A stretch of DNA of 64,000 nt from Poseidonibacter lekithochrous (GCF_013283835.1 NZ_CP054052.1:2480001-2544000); one strand, 5' to 3'; numbered from the stretch's first letter, positions 26,530-35,305 are shown. A program made the numbers and translations. Notes: generated from the letters alone by a model not told the origin.

Positions 26530-26886
26530 ATGAAAATATTAACAAATATATTATTAGTATCAGTATTAGGACTAGGATTTGCACAAGCAAAAGACAAAGA
26601 TTATAGTGCAAGTATAGAAGGTGAGCAGGCTTTAAAAGTTGGAGTAAATCAAATAAATGTATCAATTAAAAGTAAAACTATTCCAGTATATAACGCAGAT
26701 GTAAAACTAAAAGTATTCCAAGAAAACAATAAAATCATAACTTATAAAACAAAAAAAATAAACAAAAAAGGAAAATATGTGTTTAATGTAAATCTAGAAC
26801 AAAAAGGAATATATAACTATCTTTTATCTTATAATCGAATGGGTGGAGTAATACATAGAGTTAGAGGGGATTGGGAAATTAAATAA
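26530..26886 (+). CDS. Small periplasmic Ig-like/FixH-like protein
   Basis: A 118-residue secreted protein with a clear signal peptide ending LGLGFAQAKD (cleavage near residue 20). The mature part is all-beta: ALKVGVNQINVSIKSK, IPVYNADVKLKVFQ, GKYVFNVNLEQKGIYNY. This recalls the FixH/YtkA-like beta sandwich, but no metal-binding motif stands out, so no function is assigned. AAAGGAC precedes the start, and a strong terminator follows, so it is a single-gene unit. Confidence 0.7.
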   Translation: MKILTNILLVSVLGLGFAQAKDKDYSASIEGEQALKVGVNQINVSIKSKTIPVYNADVKLKVFQENNKIITYKTKKINKKGKYVFNVNLEQKGIYNYLLSYNRMGGVIHRVRGDWEIK

Positions 26887-26910
26887 AAAAGAGAATAACT
26901 CTCTTTTTTA
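26885..26910 (+). terminator. Strong intrinsic terminator
   Basis: AAAAAAGAGA and TCTCTTTTTT form a 10-bp stem around a 5-base loop, ending in the T-run. It directly follows the stop of the small periplasmic gene. Confidence 0.85.
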
Positions 26911-27056
26911 TCTTTTTTTCTTATTTCAATTCAATCTCAATTATAAAAACCAAAAAAAAATCTAAATTTTAAATTTTCTAAAAAATCTATTAGAACTCCT
27001 AAATACTCACATTTAAGCATTACAATAGCCTTTAATTTCATTACTATACTTTAGGT

Positions 27057-27091
27057 AAGTAACATTACTTTAAGTTTGTAGCCATTATAAT
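27057..27091 (+). promoter_or_regulatory. Palindromic operator and -10 box of the doxX-oxidoreductase operon
   Basis: AAGTAACATTACTT (27057-27070) is a 6-bp inverted repeat with a 2-base spacer, and TATAAT lies at 27086-27091. CATTACT also occurs 24 bases upstream. Position over the -35 region suggests repression. Operators of this size suit a small dimeric regulator such as HxlR or MarR, but none is encoded next to it. Confidence 0.55.
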
Positions 27092-27123
27092 TTTCAGTAA
27101 CAAAGAAAAAAAAGGACAATTAA

Positions 27124-27567
27124 ATGAATACATCAGATTCAAAACAAAAGACTATTGAATTAGCATATTTAATCTTGAGGCTTACCATGGGTGCAAACAT
27201 GTTTGTACATGGAATAGTTAGAATTCCAAAACTTGATAGTTTTAATATATGGATGGTTGAATATTTCCAAGATACATTTCTACCAGATTTCCTAGTGAGT
27301 TTATTAGCTTATTCAATTCCATTTGTTGAACTTGCAGTAGGTATTTTCTTAATTGTAGGTTTATTTACAAGACAAGCTTTACTTATTGGTGCTTTATTAA
27401 TGGCTATATTAGTATTTGGCTCTTGCCTAAAAGAGAATTGGGAATGGGCAGCTTTCCAAATGATATACGCACTATTTTTCTTTACCCTTTCATACTTAAT
27501 TGAATTAAATAAATTTTCTATAGATTCAATAAGATGCAAAAGTTCGGCAAATAAGGATGAGAAATGA
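27124..27567 (+). CDS. DoxX-family membrane protein
   Basis: A 147-residue inner-membrane protein with four hydrophobic segments (about 14-32, 58-82, 86-104, 112-126). It has the family start YLILRLTMGANMFVHGIVR and FVELAVGIFLIVGLFTR. DoxX proteins commonly accompany redox enzymes and are linked to quinone or thiol oxidative stress, though the biochemical role of most is unsettled. AAAGGAC precedes the ATG. Its stop overlaps the next start (ATGA), so the two are coupled. A second DoxX-family gene lies at 44284. Confidence 0.85.
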   Translation: MNTSDSKQKTIELAYLILRLTMGANMFVHGIVRIPKLDSFNIWMVEYFQDTFLPDFLVSLLAYSIPFVELAVGIFLIVGLFTRQALLIGALLMAILVFGSCLKENWEWAAFQMIYALFFFTLSYLIELNKFSIDSIRCKSSANKDEK

Positions 27568-28586
27568 AAGTAATAGGTTTTAAAACTTCACTTGATATAG
27601 AAAAAGAAGAAAGTCTGATTAGTTTTGAAAAACAAAAACCAACAGCAGAAAACTTTGATGTTTTAGTTGAAGTAAATGCAGTATCAGTAAACCCAGCAGA
27701 TGCAAAAATCAGAATTAGAAGTGCAAAAGACATCACTTTAGATAATGCCAAAATACTTGGTTACGACGCAGTTGGAGTTATAAAAGAGATTGGAAAAGAT
27801 GTTAGTGATTTCAAAATTGGTGACAGGATTTTTTATGCTGGTGATGTTTCAAGAGATGGTTCAAATGCTCAATATCAATTAGTTGATTCAAGAATTATTG
27901 CAAAAGCTCCCTCAAGTCTAAATGATATTGAAGCCTCAGTTCTTCCCTTAACTTCACTTACAGGATGGGAGGCACTTTTTGATAGATTAAAAGTCTCAGC
28001 ATTTGAAAAAAAGACATTATTAATAATTGGTGGAGCAGGAGGAGTTGGATCAATAACTACTCAAATAGCTAAAGAGTTAACAAACCTAACAGTTATTACA
28101 ACGGCTTCAAGAGAAGAAACTATAGCTTGGTCTAAATCTATGGGTGCAGATTATGTAGCAAACCACAAAGACTTAATAAATTCAGTTAAAAGCTTAGGTT
28201 TTGAAAATGTTGATTATATTTTTAATACAGCAGACACGATAGGACATTGGGATGCAATGGCTGAATTAATTGCTCCACAAGGGATGATAGCTTCTATTGT
28301 TGAATTCGATGGAAATGTGAACCTTAGTAAACTTCAAGGAAAATCAGCAGGTTTTGTATGGGAACTTATGTTTACTCGTAGTTTATTTAAAACAGAGGAT
28401 ATGAAAAAACAACATCAAATACTATCTCAAATTTCTAGCTTAGTTGATTGTGGAAGAATAAAAACAACATTAACTCAATCAATAAATGGATTTACAGTAG
28501 AGAGTATAAAAGAAGCCCATAGTCAAATAGAAACAGGTAAAACTATTGGGAAAATAGCAATAAATTATAAAGAAGAAGGTAAATAA
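27564..28586 (+). CDS. Medium-chain dehydrogenase/reductase, zinc-type alcohol dehydrogenase-like (quinone oxidoreductase group)
   Basis: A 340-residue NAD(P)H-dependent oxidoreductase. The GroES-like N-terminus contains VNAVSVNPADAKIR and GYDAVGVIKEIGKDV; the Rossmann domain has LIIGGAGGVGSITTQIAK. The Cys-rich structural zinc site of true alcohol dehydrogenases is absent, which points to the quinone oxidoreductase/ZADH branch acting on quinones or enals. It is coupled to doxX upstream and shares one base with the next start (TAATG). Co-occurrence with Old Yellow Enzyme suggests detoxification of reactive electrophiles. Confidence 0.87.
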   Translation: MKVIGFKTSLDIEKEESLISFEKQKPTAENFDVLVEVNAVSVNPADAKIRIRSAKDITLDNAKILGYDAVGVIKEIGKDVSDFKIGDRIFYAGDVSRDGSNAQYQLVDSRIIAKAPSSLNDIEASVLPLTSLTGWEALFDRLKVSAFEKKTLLIIGGAGGVGSITTQIAKELTNLTVITTASREETIAWSKSMGADYVANHKDLINSVKSLGFENVDYIFNTADTIGHWDAMAELIAPQGMIASIVEFDGNVNLSKLQGKSAGFVWELMFTRSLFKTEDMKKQHQILSQISSLVDCGRIKTTLTQSINGFTVESIKEAHSQIETGKTIGKIAINYKEEGK

Positions 28587-29587
28587 TGAAAAATATAAAA
28601 AGAACTATAGTAACGACAGCTTTATTATTAGCATCATATGCTAATGCAAACAAAGTAGAGACAGTACAAACAGTAGCTACATTTACAGAAAGACCTGGAA
28701 ACTTAACAATCAATAATGAAGGAAGAGTTTTTGTTTCTATTCATCCACTTATAAACCCAGATATTAAACTAGTGGAATTAAGTGCAATTGGAAGTAAAAA
28801 CAATTATCCAAATGATAAATATTCAAAAGGAAAAGATTCTCTAATCAAAGCAACTATTGCAGTAAAAAGTGATGCAAAAGGCAATTTATGGATTCTTGAT
28901 TTAGCAAATAAACAATTTGTTGTGTGGGATACTAAAAAAAATAAATTAGAAAAAACTATAAAGATTTCAGAAGAAGCAATGGTTAAAGCTAGCTTCTTAC
29001 AAGATTTTGTTCTTGATGAAAAAAGAAATAGAGCAATTATTGCAGATATGTCACAAGGAGATTTAAAAAGCGCTCCTACTCCTGCATTTATTGTTGTAAA
29101 TACAAAAACAGGCGAATCAAAAAGAGTTGCTCAAAGTCATAAGTCAATGATGCCAGAAATCAAAGATGGATTTGCTTTAAATCCAATTGCAATAGACCCT
29201 ACATTTACATGGGTTTATTTTGGTTCAATTCATGGGAAAAAAGTATACAGAGTTCCATCAGATAGTTTTGATAATGAAAAAGATGTAATAAAAAATATCA
29301 AAGTGTTTGGGCAAAAGTCATATAGTGATGGAATTGCCGTTGATTCAAATGAAAATGTTTATATTACAGATATTGAAAATCAAGCAATTGGAGTAACAAA
29401 TAAAGATGGATATAAAATCATAGCAACTTTACCAAAAGGGCAAACATGGCCAGATGGATTAGCAATTGCAAATGATGGATATATTTATGCAACAGTAAAT
29501 CAATTAAATAGAACAGCTGTTTTAAATAATGGTAAAGAAGAAGGTATCTCTCCTTATTTAATTGTAAAAACTAAACTTTTAAAATAA
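28586..29587 (+). CDS. Periplasmic beta-propeller protein, major royal jelly protein/SMP-30-like
   Basis: A 333-residue exported protein. The first 22 residues form a signal peptide (TALLLASYANANK). The mature part has regularly spaced strands of a six-bladed propeller: GNLWILDLANKQFVVWD, VLDEKRNRAIIADMS, VYFGSIHGKKVYRVPSD, IAVDSNENVYITDIENQAIG and GLAIANDGYIYATVNQLNR. These match the royal-jelly/gluconolactonase-related families. It shares a base with the preceding oxidoreductase stop. A lactonase-like or binding role is possible; the substrate is unknown. Confidence 0.8.
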   Translation: MKNIKRTIVTTALLLASYANANKVETVQTVATFTERPGNLTINNEGRVFVSIHPLINPDIKLVELSAIGSKNNYPNDKYSKGKDSLIKATIAVKSDAKGNLWILDLANKQFVVWDTKKNKLEKTIKISEEAMVKASFLQDFVLDEKRNRAIIADMSQGDLKSAPTPAFIVVNTKTGESKRVAQSHKSMMPEIKDGFALNPIAIDPTFTWVYFGSIHGKKVYRVPSDSFDNEKDVIKNIKVFGQKSYSDGIAVDSNENVYITDIENQAIGVTNKDGYKIIATLPKGQTWPDGLAIANDGYIYATVNQLNRTAVLNNGKEEGISPYLIVKTKLLK

Positions 29588-29616
29588 AAAAATAAACTAA
29601 CTAAAAAGGCAAAAAA

Positions 29617-30717
29617 ATGAAAAATGTATTTAACTCATATGATATGAAAGATTTAAAATTAAAAAATAGAATTTCAATGGCGCCAATGACAAGATCAAGA
29701 ACAATCAAAGGCGAAGTACCAACAGAAATGAATGCTCAATATTATGCACAAAGAGCAAGTGCAGGCGTTATTATTAGTGAAGCAACACAAATTTCACTAC
29801 AAGGGCAAGGTTATGCAGATACACCAGGAATTTATACACAAGAACAAATAGATGGTTGGAAAAAAGTAACAAGTGCAGTACATGAAGAAGGAGGGAAAAT
29901 CATCTTACAACTTTGGCATGTAGGAAGAGTTTCTAGTTCAAAAGTAAATGGATTACAACCTATTGGCCCTTCACCACTTATTGCAAAAGATACACAAGTT
30001 TATATTTTTGATACAGCACAAAGTAAAGATGCAACGATGATTCCAGTAGAAGAGCCTAAAGAGATGAGTAACGATGATATTACACAAGTAATTGAAGAGT
30101 TTAGAATAGCTGCTAAGAATGCAATTGAAGCAGGATTTGATGGAGTTGAAATTCATGGGGCAAATGGATATTTACTTGATCAATTCTTAAGAAGTAATTC
30201 AAATAGAAGAAGTGATAGATATGGTGGAAATAAAGAAAATAGAATCAAACTTTTATTAGAAATCACAAAAGAAGTAATTGATGAAATTGGAGAAGATAAA
30301 ACAGGTGTTAGATTATCACCATTTATTAAATTTAAAGATATGGATGATCCAGAAATTCTTGATACATTTATGTTAGCTGCAAAAGAATTAAATGAATTAG
30401 ATATTTTATATATTCATTTATGTGAAGCAGACTGGGATGATGCACCTCAGATTCCAGAATCATTTAGAAAAGAATTAAGAGCAGCTTTTAAAAATACAAT
30501 TATTGCTACAGGAGGATATAGCCTTGATAAAGCCAATGATGTAGTAAAAAAAGATTTAGTTGATATTGTTGGATTTGGAAGATACTTTATCCCTAACCCA
30601 GATTTAGTTAATAGACTAAAAAACAACTACCCTTTAGCCCAAATAAAAGATTCTCATACCCTATTTGGTGGAAGAGATGAAGTAGGATATAGCGATTATT
30701 TAAATTATAAGGCGTAG
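29617..30717 (+). CDS. Old Yellow Enzyme family alkene reductase
   Basis: An FMN-dependent ene-reductase of 366 residues that reduces activated C=C bonds with NAD(P)H. Diagnostic blocks are KNRISMAPMTRSR, GGKIILQLWHVGRVS, the active site EIHGANGYLLDQFLR (His and Asn pair plus Tyr), NRRSDRYGG and the late IIATGGYS/GFGRYFIPNPDL phosphate-binding region. It belongs to the NemA/OYE classical branch. It is the fourth gene of the doxX operon, 29 bases after the propeller gene with its own AAAGG-like site; a hairpin follows. Confidence 0.92.
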   Translation: MKNVFNSYDMKDLKLKNRISMAPMTRSRTIKGEVPTEMNAQYYAQRASAGVIISEATQISLQGQGYADTPGIYTQEQIDGWKKVTSAVHEEGGKIILQLWHVGRVSSSKVNGLQPIGPSPLIAKDTQVYIFDTAQSKDATMIPVEEPKEMSNDDITQVIEEFRIAAKNAIEAGFDGVEIHGANGYLLDQFLRSNSNRRSDRYGGNKENRIKLLLEITKEVIDEIGEDKTGVRLSPFIKFKDMDDPEILDTFMLAAKELNELDILYIHLCEADWDDAPQIPESFRKELRAAFKNTIIATGGYSLDKANDVVKKDLVDIVGFGRYFIPNPDLVNRLKNNYPLAQIKDSHTLFGGRDEVGYSDYLNYKA

Positions 30718-30734
30718 TTTACTATGAACCAATA

Positions 30735-30760
30735 TTTATCCAAGTTTCTACTTGGATAAA
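30735..30760. terminator. Perfect hairpin after the Old Yellow Enzyme gene
   Basis: TTTATCCAAG and CTTGGATAAA form a 10-bp stem with a 6-base loop. It lies 15 bases before the DUF1097 start; no T-run follows, so it may attenuate rather than end transcription or protect an mRNA end. Confidence 0.5.
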
Positions 30761-30775
30761 ATAAAGGATTTAATC

Positions 30776-31336
30776 ATGAAAAGAATATATTTTAAACTTA
30801 TTAGCATATTTCCAATTGCTATTTCAGTAGGAGTAATGACGTTTATTACTGCATGGTTTTGTAACTTTATGGGATGGACAGTTTGGCTATCTTTTTTAAG
30901 TTGGGCATTATATTTCTTACATGGAGGGACTGCACAAAAAGGGCTTAGTGCTTTTATCTCTTTTATCTACGGTATAGCTTTAGCTCAACTTGCAATATGG
31001 TATATAAACTATCTCTTCGAAATTTCTCCCCAAGAAGCTTGGTGGTCTACATATATCGTACCTTCTTCTGTATTTATTGTTGCCTCTATTATTACTTTAA
31101 CAATGAGAATTTATGATTCATGGGCTTCTTTTATTCCTGCTGTTTATATCGGAACTGTTTTTAGATTTGCTTTTATTGATTTATCACTTGCAAATAAAAA
31201 TATTACTGAAATTGTTCCTGATTTAGTTTTTCCAATTTTATTTGGACTTATTATTGGTTGGTGTACAGTTACATTATTAGTTTTTCTTGATAAAGTTGGA
31301 TTCGCCCAGTGGCACAGAAGATGGGAAGTGGAGTAG
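30776..31336 (+). CDS. DUF1097 membrane protein
   Basis: A 186-residue inner-membrane protein with five or six hydrophobic segments. The sequence around MGWTVWLSFLSWALYFLHGG, together with IYDSWASFIPAVYIGT, is characteristic of DUF1097, an uncharacterised family of small putative transporters. An in-frame TTG lies 8 codons upstream inside the hairpin, but the ATG at 30776 has AAAGGA at the right distance. It probably reads through from the preceding operon or has its own unit with rraA. Confidence 0.8.
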   Translation: MKRIYFKLISIFPIAISVGVMTFITAWFCNFMGWTVWLSFLSWALYFLHGGTAQKGLSAFISFIYGIALAQLAIWYINYLFEISPQEAWWSTYIVPSSVFIVASIITLTMRIYDSWASFIPAVYIGTVFRFAFIDLSLANKNITEIVPDLVFPILFGLIIGWCTVTLLVFLDKVGFAQWHRRWEVE

Positions 31337-31399
31337 TAAGAACTACACACTTCTAACACATTGTCTTTTTATATAATTCCAAAAAACAAAAGGACAAAT

Positions 31400-31882
31400 A
31401 TGAAGTTTGAGACAGCTGATATATGTGATGAAAATCAAGATAAAAAGATTCAAGTACTATCATCAGATTATAAAAACTACGGTGGAAGGAAAAAATGTCA
31501 AGGCAAAATTATAACAATAAAACTTGACAAAAGTAACTGGAGATTATTAGAACTTTTAAGAGATGAAAAAGGAGAAGGAAGAGTTATTGTAGTTGATAAT
31601 TCTAAAGCCTTCTATGGAGTAGTTGGCGATAAGCTTATGGCTTTTGCCAAAGAAAATAATTGGGCAGGAATAATTCTAAATGGTTTTGTAAGAGATATAG
31701 AGTACACAAAAGATATAGATGTATCACTTTTTGCAATAGGTACTTGCCCTTTAAGAAACTTTGAAAAAACAAATTCATCAAGAGGTATTGAATTAAATTT
31801 TGATGGAGTAACATTCAATGATGGAGATTATCTTTATGCAGATAATGATGGCGTAATTATCTCTAATGAAAAACTTATTTAA
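31400..31882 (+). CDS. rraA: RraA-family protein
   Basis: A 160-residue protein, the length of E. coli RraA, aligning from the N-terminus (TADICDENQ) through NYGGRKKCQGKIITIK, GRVIVVDN, WAGIILNGFVRDIEY, IGTCPLRN, and ELNFDGVTFNDGDYLYADNDG. E. coli RraA binds RNase E and lowers its activity. Many relatives are aldolases (HMG/OAA type), and Campylobacterota may lack a standard RNase E, so the role here is open. The ATG at 31400 has AAAGGAC; a longer in-frame start 13 codons upstream is less likely. Confidence 0.87.
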   Translation: MKFETADICDENQDKKIQVLSSDYKNYGGRKKCQGKIITIKLDKSNWRLLELLRDEKGEGRVIVVDNSKAFYGVVGDKLMAFAKENNWAGIILNGFVRDIEYTKDIDVSLFAIGTCPLRNFEKTNSSRGIELNFDGVTFNDGDYLYADNDGVIISNEKLI

Positions 31883-31896
31883 ATAAACTAACTAAG

Positions 31897-31943
31897 AAAT
31901 GAAGGATAAAGACTATAAAACTTTAAGTTTATATCCTTCATTT
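31897..31943. terminator. Long-range inverted repeat between convergent rraA and the response-regulator gene
   Basis: AAATGAAGGATA pairs with TATCCTTCATTT over 12 bp with a 23-base loop. The right arm lies inside the last codons of the regulator gene. It may end transcription from either side. Confidence 0.45.
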
Positions 31944-32593
31944 ATAATGTTTTCAATTACATTTAGAGGAAGTTTTTTTCTAAGTTCTTTAATGAAAACT
32001 TTTAAAGCATTTTGTGTCATAAACTTCTCTCCCCAAATATATTCTTGAATCATTTCATAATTAACAATTATATTTTTATTCTCATGTAAAAGCTTCAAAA
32101 AATGTTTTTCTTTTTTTCTAATTTCTATTGTTTCATCATTATAAAATAAATGATTGTTTTCTAAATCTAAATATAAATTTTCTATTAAATGTATTTTTTC
32201 ATTTGTTTCTTTGAAAAGTACAGTTGAGATGGCTTTCATAAGTTTTTCATTTGTTGCTGGTTTTAAAATATAGTGATTAATATTATCATTAATTAGTTCT
32301 AATAAATACTCTTCAGTTGAGTATGCACTTAGAATAATAATAGGAGCAGAAAAACTTATTTTTCTGATCTTTTTTACAAGTTCTATTCCATTACCATTAT
32401 TCATTTCAATATCTAAAATACATAAATCAGGTTTACTCTCCACAAAAAGATCATAACCATCATAACCACAGTTGGCTTCATATACATTTTTAAAATAAAA
32501 CTTCAAAGTATTTGATAATCTTTTCCTAATTTCATCATCATCTTCTACTACTAATATATTTAAATCTTTTACTTTATTCGCTAATTGTTTCAT
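31913..32593 (-). CDS. OmpR-type response regulator of the TRAP region
   Basis: A 226-residue regulator: receiver (about 10-125) with ILVVEDDDEI, phospho-acceptor in LCILDIEM, ILSAYST and YILKPAT; then a winged-helix domain (about 140-226) with IEIRKKEKHFLKLLHENKNIIV, EYIWGEKF, ALKVFIKELRKKLP and IINEGYKL. It follows the sensor kinase by 10 bases. Three promoters nearby (34513, 35245, 39216) share tandem AACACA half-sites 11 bp apart, the geometry bound by this family, so it is the best candidate to control ridA, the TRAP genes and the VOC operon. That link is inference. Confidence 0.9.
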   Translation of the reverse strand: MKQLANKVKDLNILVVEDDDEIRKRLSNTLKFYFKNVYEANCGYDGYDLFVESKPDLCILDIEMNNGNGIELVKKIRKISFSAPIIILSAYSTEEYLLELINDNINHYILKPATNEKLMKAISTVLFKETNEKIHLIENLYLDLENNHLFYNDETIEIRKKEKHFLKLLHENKNIIVNYEMIQEYIWGEKFMTQNALKVFIKELRKKLPLNVIENIINEGYKLKVL

Positions 32594-32603
32594 TTATAAT
32601 CCT

Positions 32604-34433
32604 TTATACTTCTATTTTAAATATGGCACCATTTTTATCATTATTTACACTTAAAGAGCCTTCCATATGTTTTTCAATAATCATCTTACTCATATACAAA
32701 CCTAGCCCTGTACCTTGAGTTTTTTTTGTAGAAAAATATGGTTCAAAAATCATTTCAATATTATCAATTTTTATTCCACCTGCATTATCTTTTACAAAAA
32801 CTACGGATTTATCTTTTTTTACATCGATAATAAATTCAATTTTTTTATCTTTAATTTCTTTTGATATAAGTTCATCTTTTGCATTAATTAATAAATTCAA
32901 AATAACTTGAGAGTATTCTCTCTTATATCCTTTGATTTTTTTGTCTTTAATAACATGAGTATTTAGTTTTATATTTTCATTAGTAAAGGTATCTTTTATT
33001 AGAGCTTTAGCATCTTCACAAGCCTTTGATATTAGAAATTCTTCTTTCTTTTTTTCAGGTCTAAAAAAGTTCTTAAAATCCTCAATCGTAAAAGACATAT
33101 GTTCAATAATAGAAGTGGCATCACTTAAGGAAGTAAGTATATATTTTTTCTTTGCTTTTTTAAACTCTATACTAGTTTCTAGTTCCATAATTATTCCAGA
33201 TAATTGACTCAAAGGTTGTCGCCATTGATGGGAAATCATATTTATCAAAGTTCCCATACGGGCGAGTCTTGATTGATGTAACATTGCTCGATCTTTTGCT
33301 TTTGCTTCTTTTATTGCAAATTCAACTTTATTATTTAGATTTTTATTTAAGTCTTTTAGTTTTTCTTCTCTATTTTTAACTTTTTCTTGGTAACTACTTA
33401 TTGTTTGATTTATTTTTCTAGATATTTCAACTGCAATATAGGACATAAGCATTATTAAAAATAAAGAGATAATTGTCGTGATTTTTATATATTCAAAAAT
33501 TGTATTTTTTAAATCTGTTTTTCTTTCAGATATAACTTTTTGAAGATCATCAAAATATACCCCTGCTCCAATAACCCAATTCCATTCTTTGTACAACTTT
33601 ACATATGTTAATTTTTTTATCTTTTTTATTTGTTCTGGCTTATTCCAATAATACTCAACAAAAGCACCATCTTTATTTTTTATAGCCTCTTTAACAAATC
33701 TTTGTACAAAATAATCACCCTTTCCATCTAGTAATAAAGTATCATCTTTTCCAATATTATCTTTTCTATATGGATGAGATAAAAGAATATTTGTATTTTT
33801 ATAAATCCAAAAATAGTTATTATCACCAAATCTTAAATATTCACTCCATCTTGCAATAGTCTCTTTCAAATTATCTATATCATCGTAAATATCACGTTTT
33901 ATAGCAATGATAAGATTTTCTTTTTCATAAAATTTATAATAAAAAAGATTAGTTTCTTCTCTAATAATATAAAGCACCTTTTTCTTTTTAATCTCTTCTT
34001 TTAGAGATTCAATATCTTCTTTATAAAAAAATACATCTTCATTTTTTATAAAGAAGTTTTCCTTCTCTTTATAGATTATAAAATCACTATTTTTATTTGA
34101 ATATTGATTTATAATTTCTAAGTACTCTTTTGAGTTTGGAGTTTTTTCTTCTACTGTTTTATAAAAAGTCTCCATTTGTGTATTTAGATTCTTTTTTATA
34201 TTATCAAGAGTGATTTTTTTGTGGTACTGAATATAGTCATATATATACCCGATCTCTTTTTCTAAAATTACTTTTTGGTTTTTAATATAGTTTTTTTCAA
34301 CTTTTTTTACTTCTTCGTCTAAATAATCTTTTTGTATTGTAATAAGAGAATATAAAATCATACTAGATAGTGCTATGATCGTTAGTATTGGTGCAAATAT
34401 TATAAGTTTTGGTATATTTTTCTCACTAAACAT
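32604..34433 (-). CDS. Membrane sensor histidine kinase with Cache domain
   Basis: A 609-residue kinase. The first transmembrane segment (about 8-28) and second (about 316-336) flank a periplasmic Cache-type ligand domain with the FGDNNYFWIYKN and WNWVIGAGVYFDDL blocks typical of small-molecule sensors. A coiled coil follows, then the H-box NMISHQWRQPLSQLSG (about residues 398-413), N-box, and ATPase motifs DNAGGI and GTGLGLYMSKMI. It is paired with the regulator at 31913 and lies next to the TRAP genes, so the ligand may be the transported compound. Its start region is partly duplicated before the first dctP. Confidence 0.9.
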   Translation of the reverse strand: MFSEKNIPKLIIFAPILTIIALSSMILYSLITIQKDYLDEEVKKVEKNYIKNQKVILEKEIGYIYDYIQYHKKITLDNIKKNLNTQMETFYKTVEEKTPNSKEYLEIINQYSNKNSDFIIYKEKENFFIKNEDVFFYKEDIESLKEEIKKKKVLYIIREETNLFYYKFYEKENLIIAIKRDIYDDIDNLKETIARWSEYLRFGDNNYFWIYKNTNILLSHPYRKDNIGKDDTLLLDGKGDYFVQRFVKEAIKNKDGAFVEYYWNKPEQIKKIKKLTYVKLYKEWNWVIGAGVYFDDLQKVISERKTDLKNTIFEYIKITTIISLFLIMLMSYIAVEISRKINQTISSYQEKVKNREEKLKDLNKNLNNKVEFAIKEAKAKDRAMLHQSRLARMGTLINMISHQWRQPLSQLSGIIMELETSIEFKKAKKKYILTSLSDATSIIEHMSFTIEDFKNFFRPEKKKEEFLISKACEDAKALIKDTFTNENIKLNTHVIKDKKIKGYKREYSQVILNLLINAKDELISKEIKDKKIEFIIDVKKDKSVVFVKDNAGGIKIDNIEMIFEPYFSTKKTQGTGLGLYMSKMIIEKHMEGSLSVNNDKNGAIFKIEV

Positions 34434-34550
34434 TACTATATTCCTATTACTTTACTTTACTACCCTATCAAATATACTAACATATCTAAGCTTATTTATA
34501 ATCAATAAATTAAACACACTTTGAACACATATAAGGAAGTTAAACTTACC
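34428..34550. repeat. Upstream copy of a duplicated promoter region
   Basis: This stretch, from the kinase start codon to beyond the ridA -10 box, resembles 35158-35280 over about 120 bases. Shared blocks are TAAACATTACTAT, CTATTACTTTA, ATATACT, CAATCAAT or its one-base variant, AACACACT and GAACACATATAAG. Confidence 0.65.
34513..34546 (+). promoter_or_regulatory. Set A promoter of ridA: tandem AACACA half-sites and -10
   Basis: AACACA at 34513-34518 and again at 34524-34529 (11 bp apart), then 11 bases, then TAAACT at 34541-34546. The same geometry occurs at 35245 and 39216. Confidence 0.7.
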
Positions 34551-34583
34551 AATAACAAATAAAATTATAGAAAAAGGTAAATT

Positions 34584-35054
34584 ATGAATAAAATAGAAAA
34601 AAGACTAAAAGACCTTAATATAGTGCTTCCAAAAGCAAAAGAAGGTGTTGGAGCATATAAATCTTGGGCAATTTTTTCAGATAATATAGTTTGTACATCA
34701 GGACAACTTCCTTGGGAAAATGATGTTTTAGCATACACAGGTAAACTAGGAAAAGATGTAGATGTAGAAACAGGATATGATTGTGCAAGACTATGTACTA
34801 TTCATGCCATAGCTCAATTAAAAGAAGCTACAGGTGGTGATTTAAGTAAAGTAAAACAAATCATTAGAGTTGAGGGAAATATACAAACTACAGCAAACTT
34901 TTATAATCATGCAGAAGTCCTAAATGGTGCAAGTGAACTATTAAATGACGTATTTGGAGATATTGGCATTCATACAAGAACAGCACAAGGAATGAGTTCG
35001 TCACCTCTTAATTCACCAACTTTGATTTATCTTTTTGCAGAAATTGAAAAGTAA
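34584..35054 (+). CDS. RidA/YjgF-family protein
   Basis: A 156-residue protein of the longer RidA-like branch (YabJ/DUF1969-type, with an N-terminal helix before the core). Core features are GAYKSWAIFSDNIVCTSGQLP, LGKDVDVETGYDCARLCTIHAI and VIRVEGNIQT. RidA proteins hydrolyse reactive enamine/imine intermediates, but the longer branch is less well characterised and the catalytic Arg is not clear at its usual place. It has its own Set A promoter and terminator-like hairpin, and probably shares regulation with the TRAP genes. Confidence 0.87.
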   Translation: MNKIEKRLKDLNIVLPKAKEGVGAYKSWAIFSDNIVCTSGQLPWENDVLAYTGKLGKDVDVETGYDCARLCTIHAIAQLKEATGGDLSKVKQIIRVEGNIQTTANFYNHAEVLNGASELLNDVFGDIGIHTRTAQGMSSSPLNSPTLIYLFAEIEK

Positions 35055-35093
35055 TTCTATAAAAATTACATATATACACTAATAATAAATTAC

Positions 35094-35122
35094 AGTGTTT
35101 CTATTTTATTAATAGAAACACT
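35094..35122. terminator. Hairpin downstream of ridA
   Basis: AGTGTTTCTAT and ATAGAAACACT form an 11-bp stem with a 7-base loop. No strong T-run follows. Confidence 0.55.
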
Positions 35123-35157
35123 TCATCTAAAATAAGTACTCACTATAAAAATACTCT

Positions 35158-35280
35158 TCTAAACATTACTATTATTCTATTACTTTATTTTATTTCAGTA
35201 TTGGATATACTGTTATTATAAGCATATTTACAATCAATTAATAAAACACACTCTGAACACATATAAGAAAGTTAAACTTT
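35158..35280. repeat. Downstream copy of the duplicated promoter region
   Basis: It resembles 34428-34550, including a remnant that matches the kinase start region (TAAACATTACTAT) although no kinase gene starts here. Confidence 0.65.
35245..35278 (+). promoter_or_regulatory. Set A promoter of the TRAP operon
   Basis: AACACA at 35245-35250 and 35256-35261, 11 bp apart, then 11 bases, then TAAACT at 35273-35278. The ATG follows 27 bases after the -10 box with AAAAGGAG between. Confidence 0.72.
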
Positions 35281-35305
35281 GACAGAACAAAAAAAGGAGT
35301 AGAAA

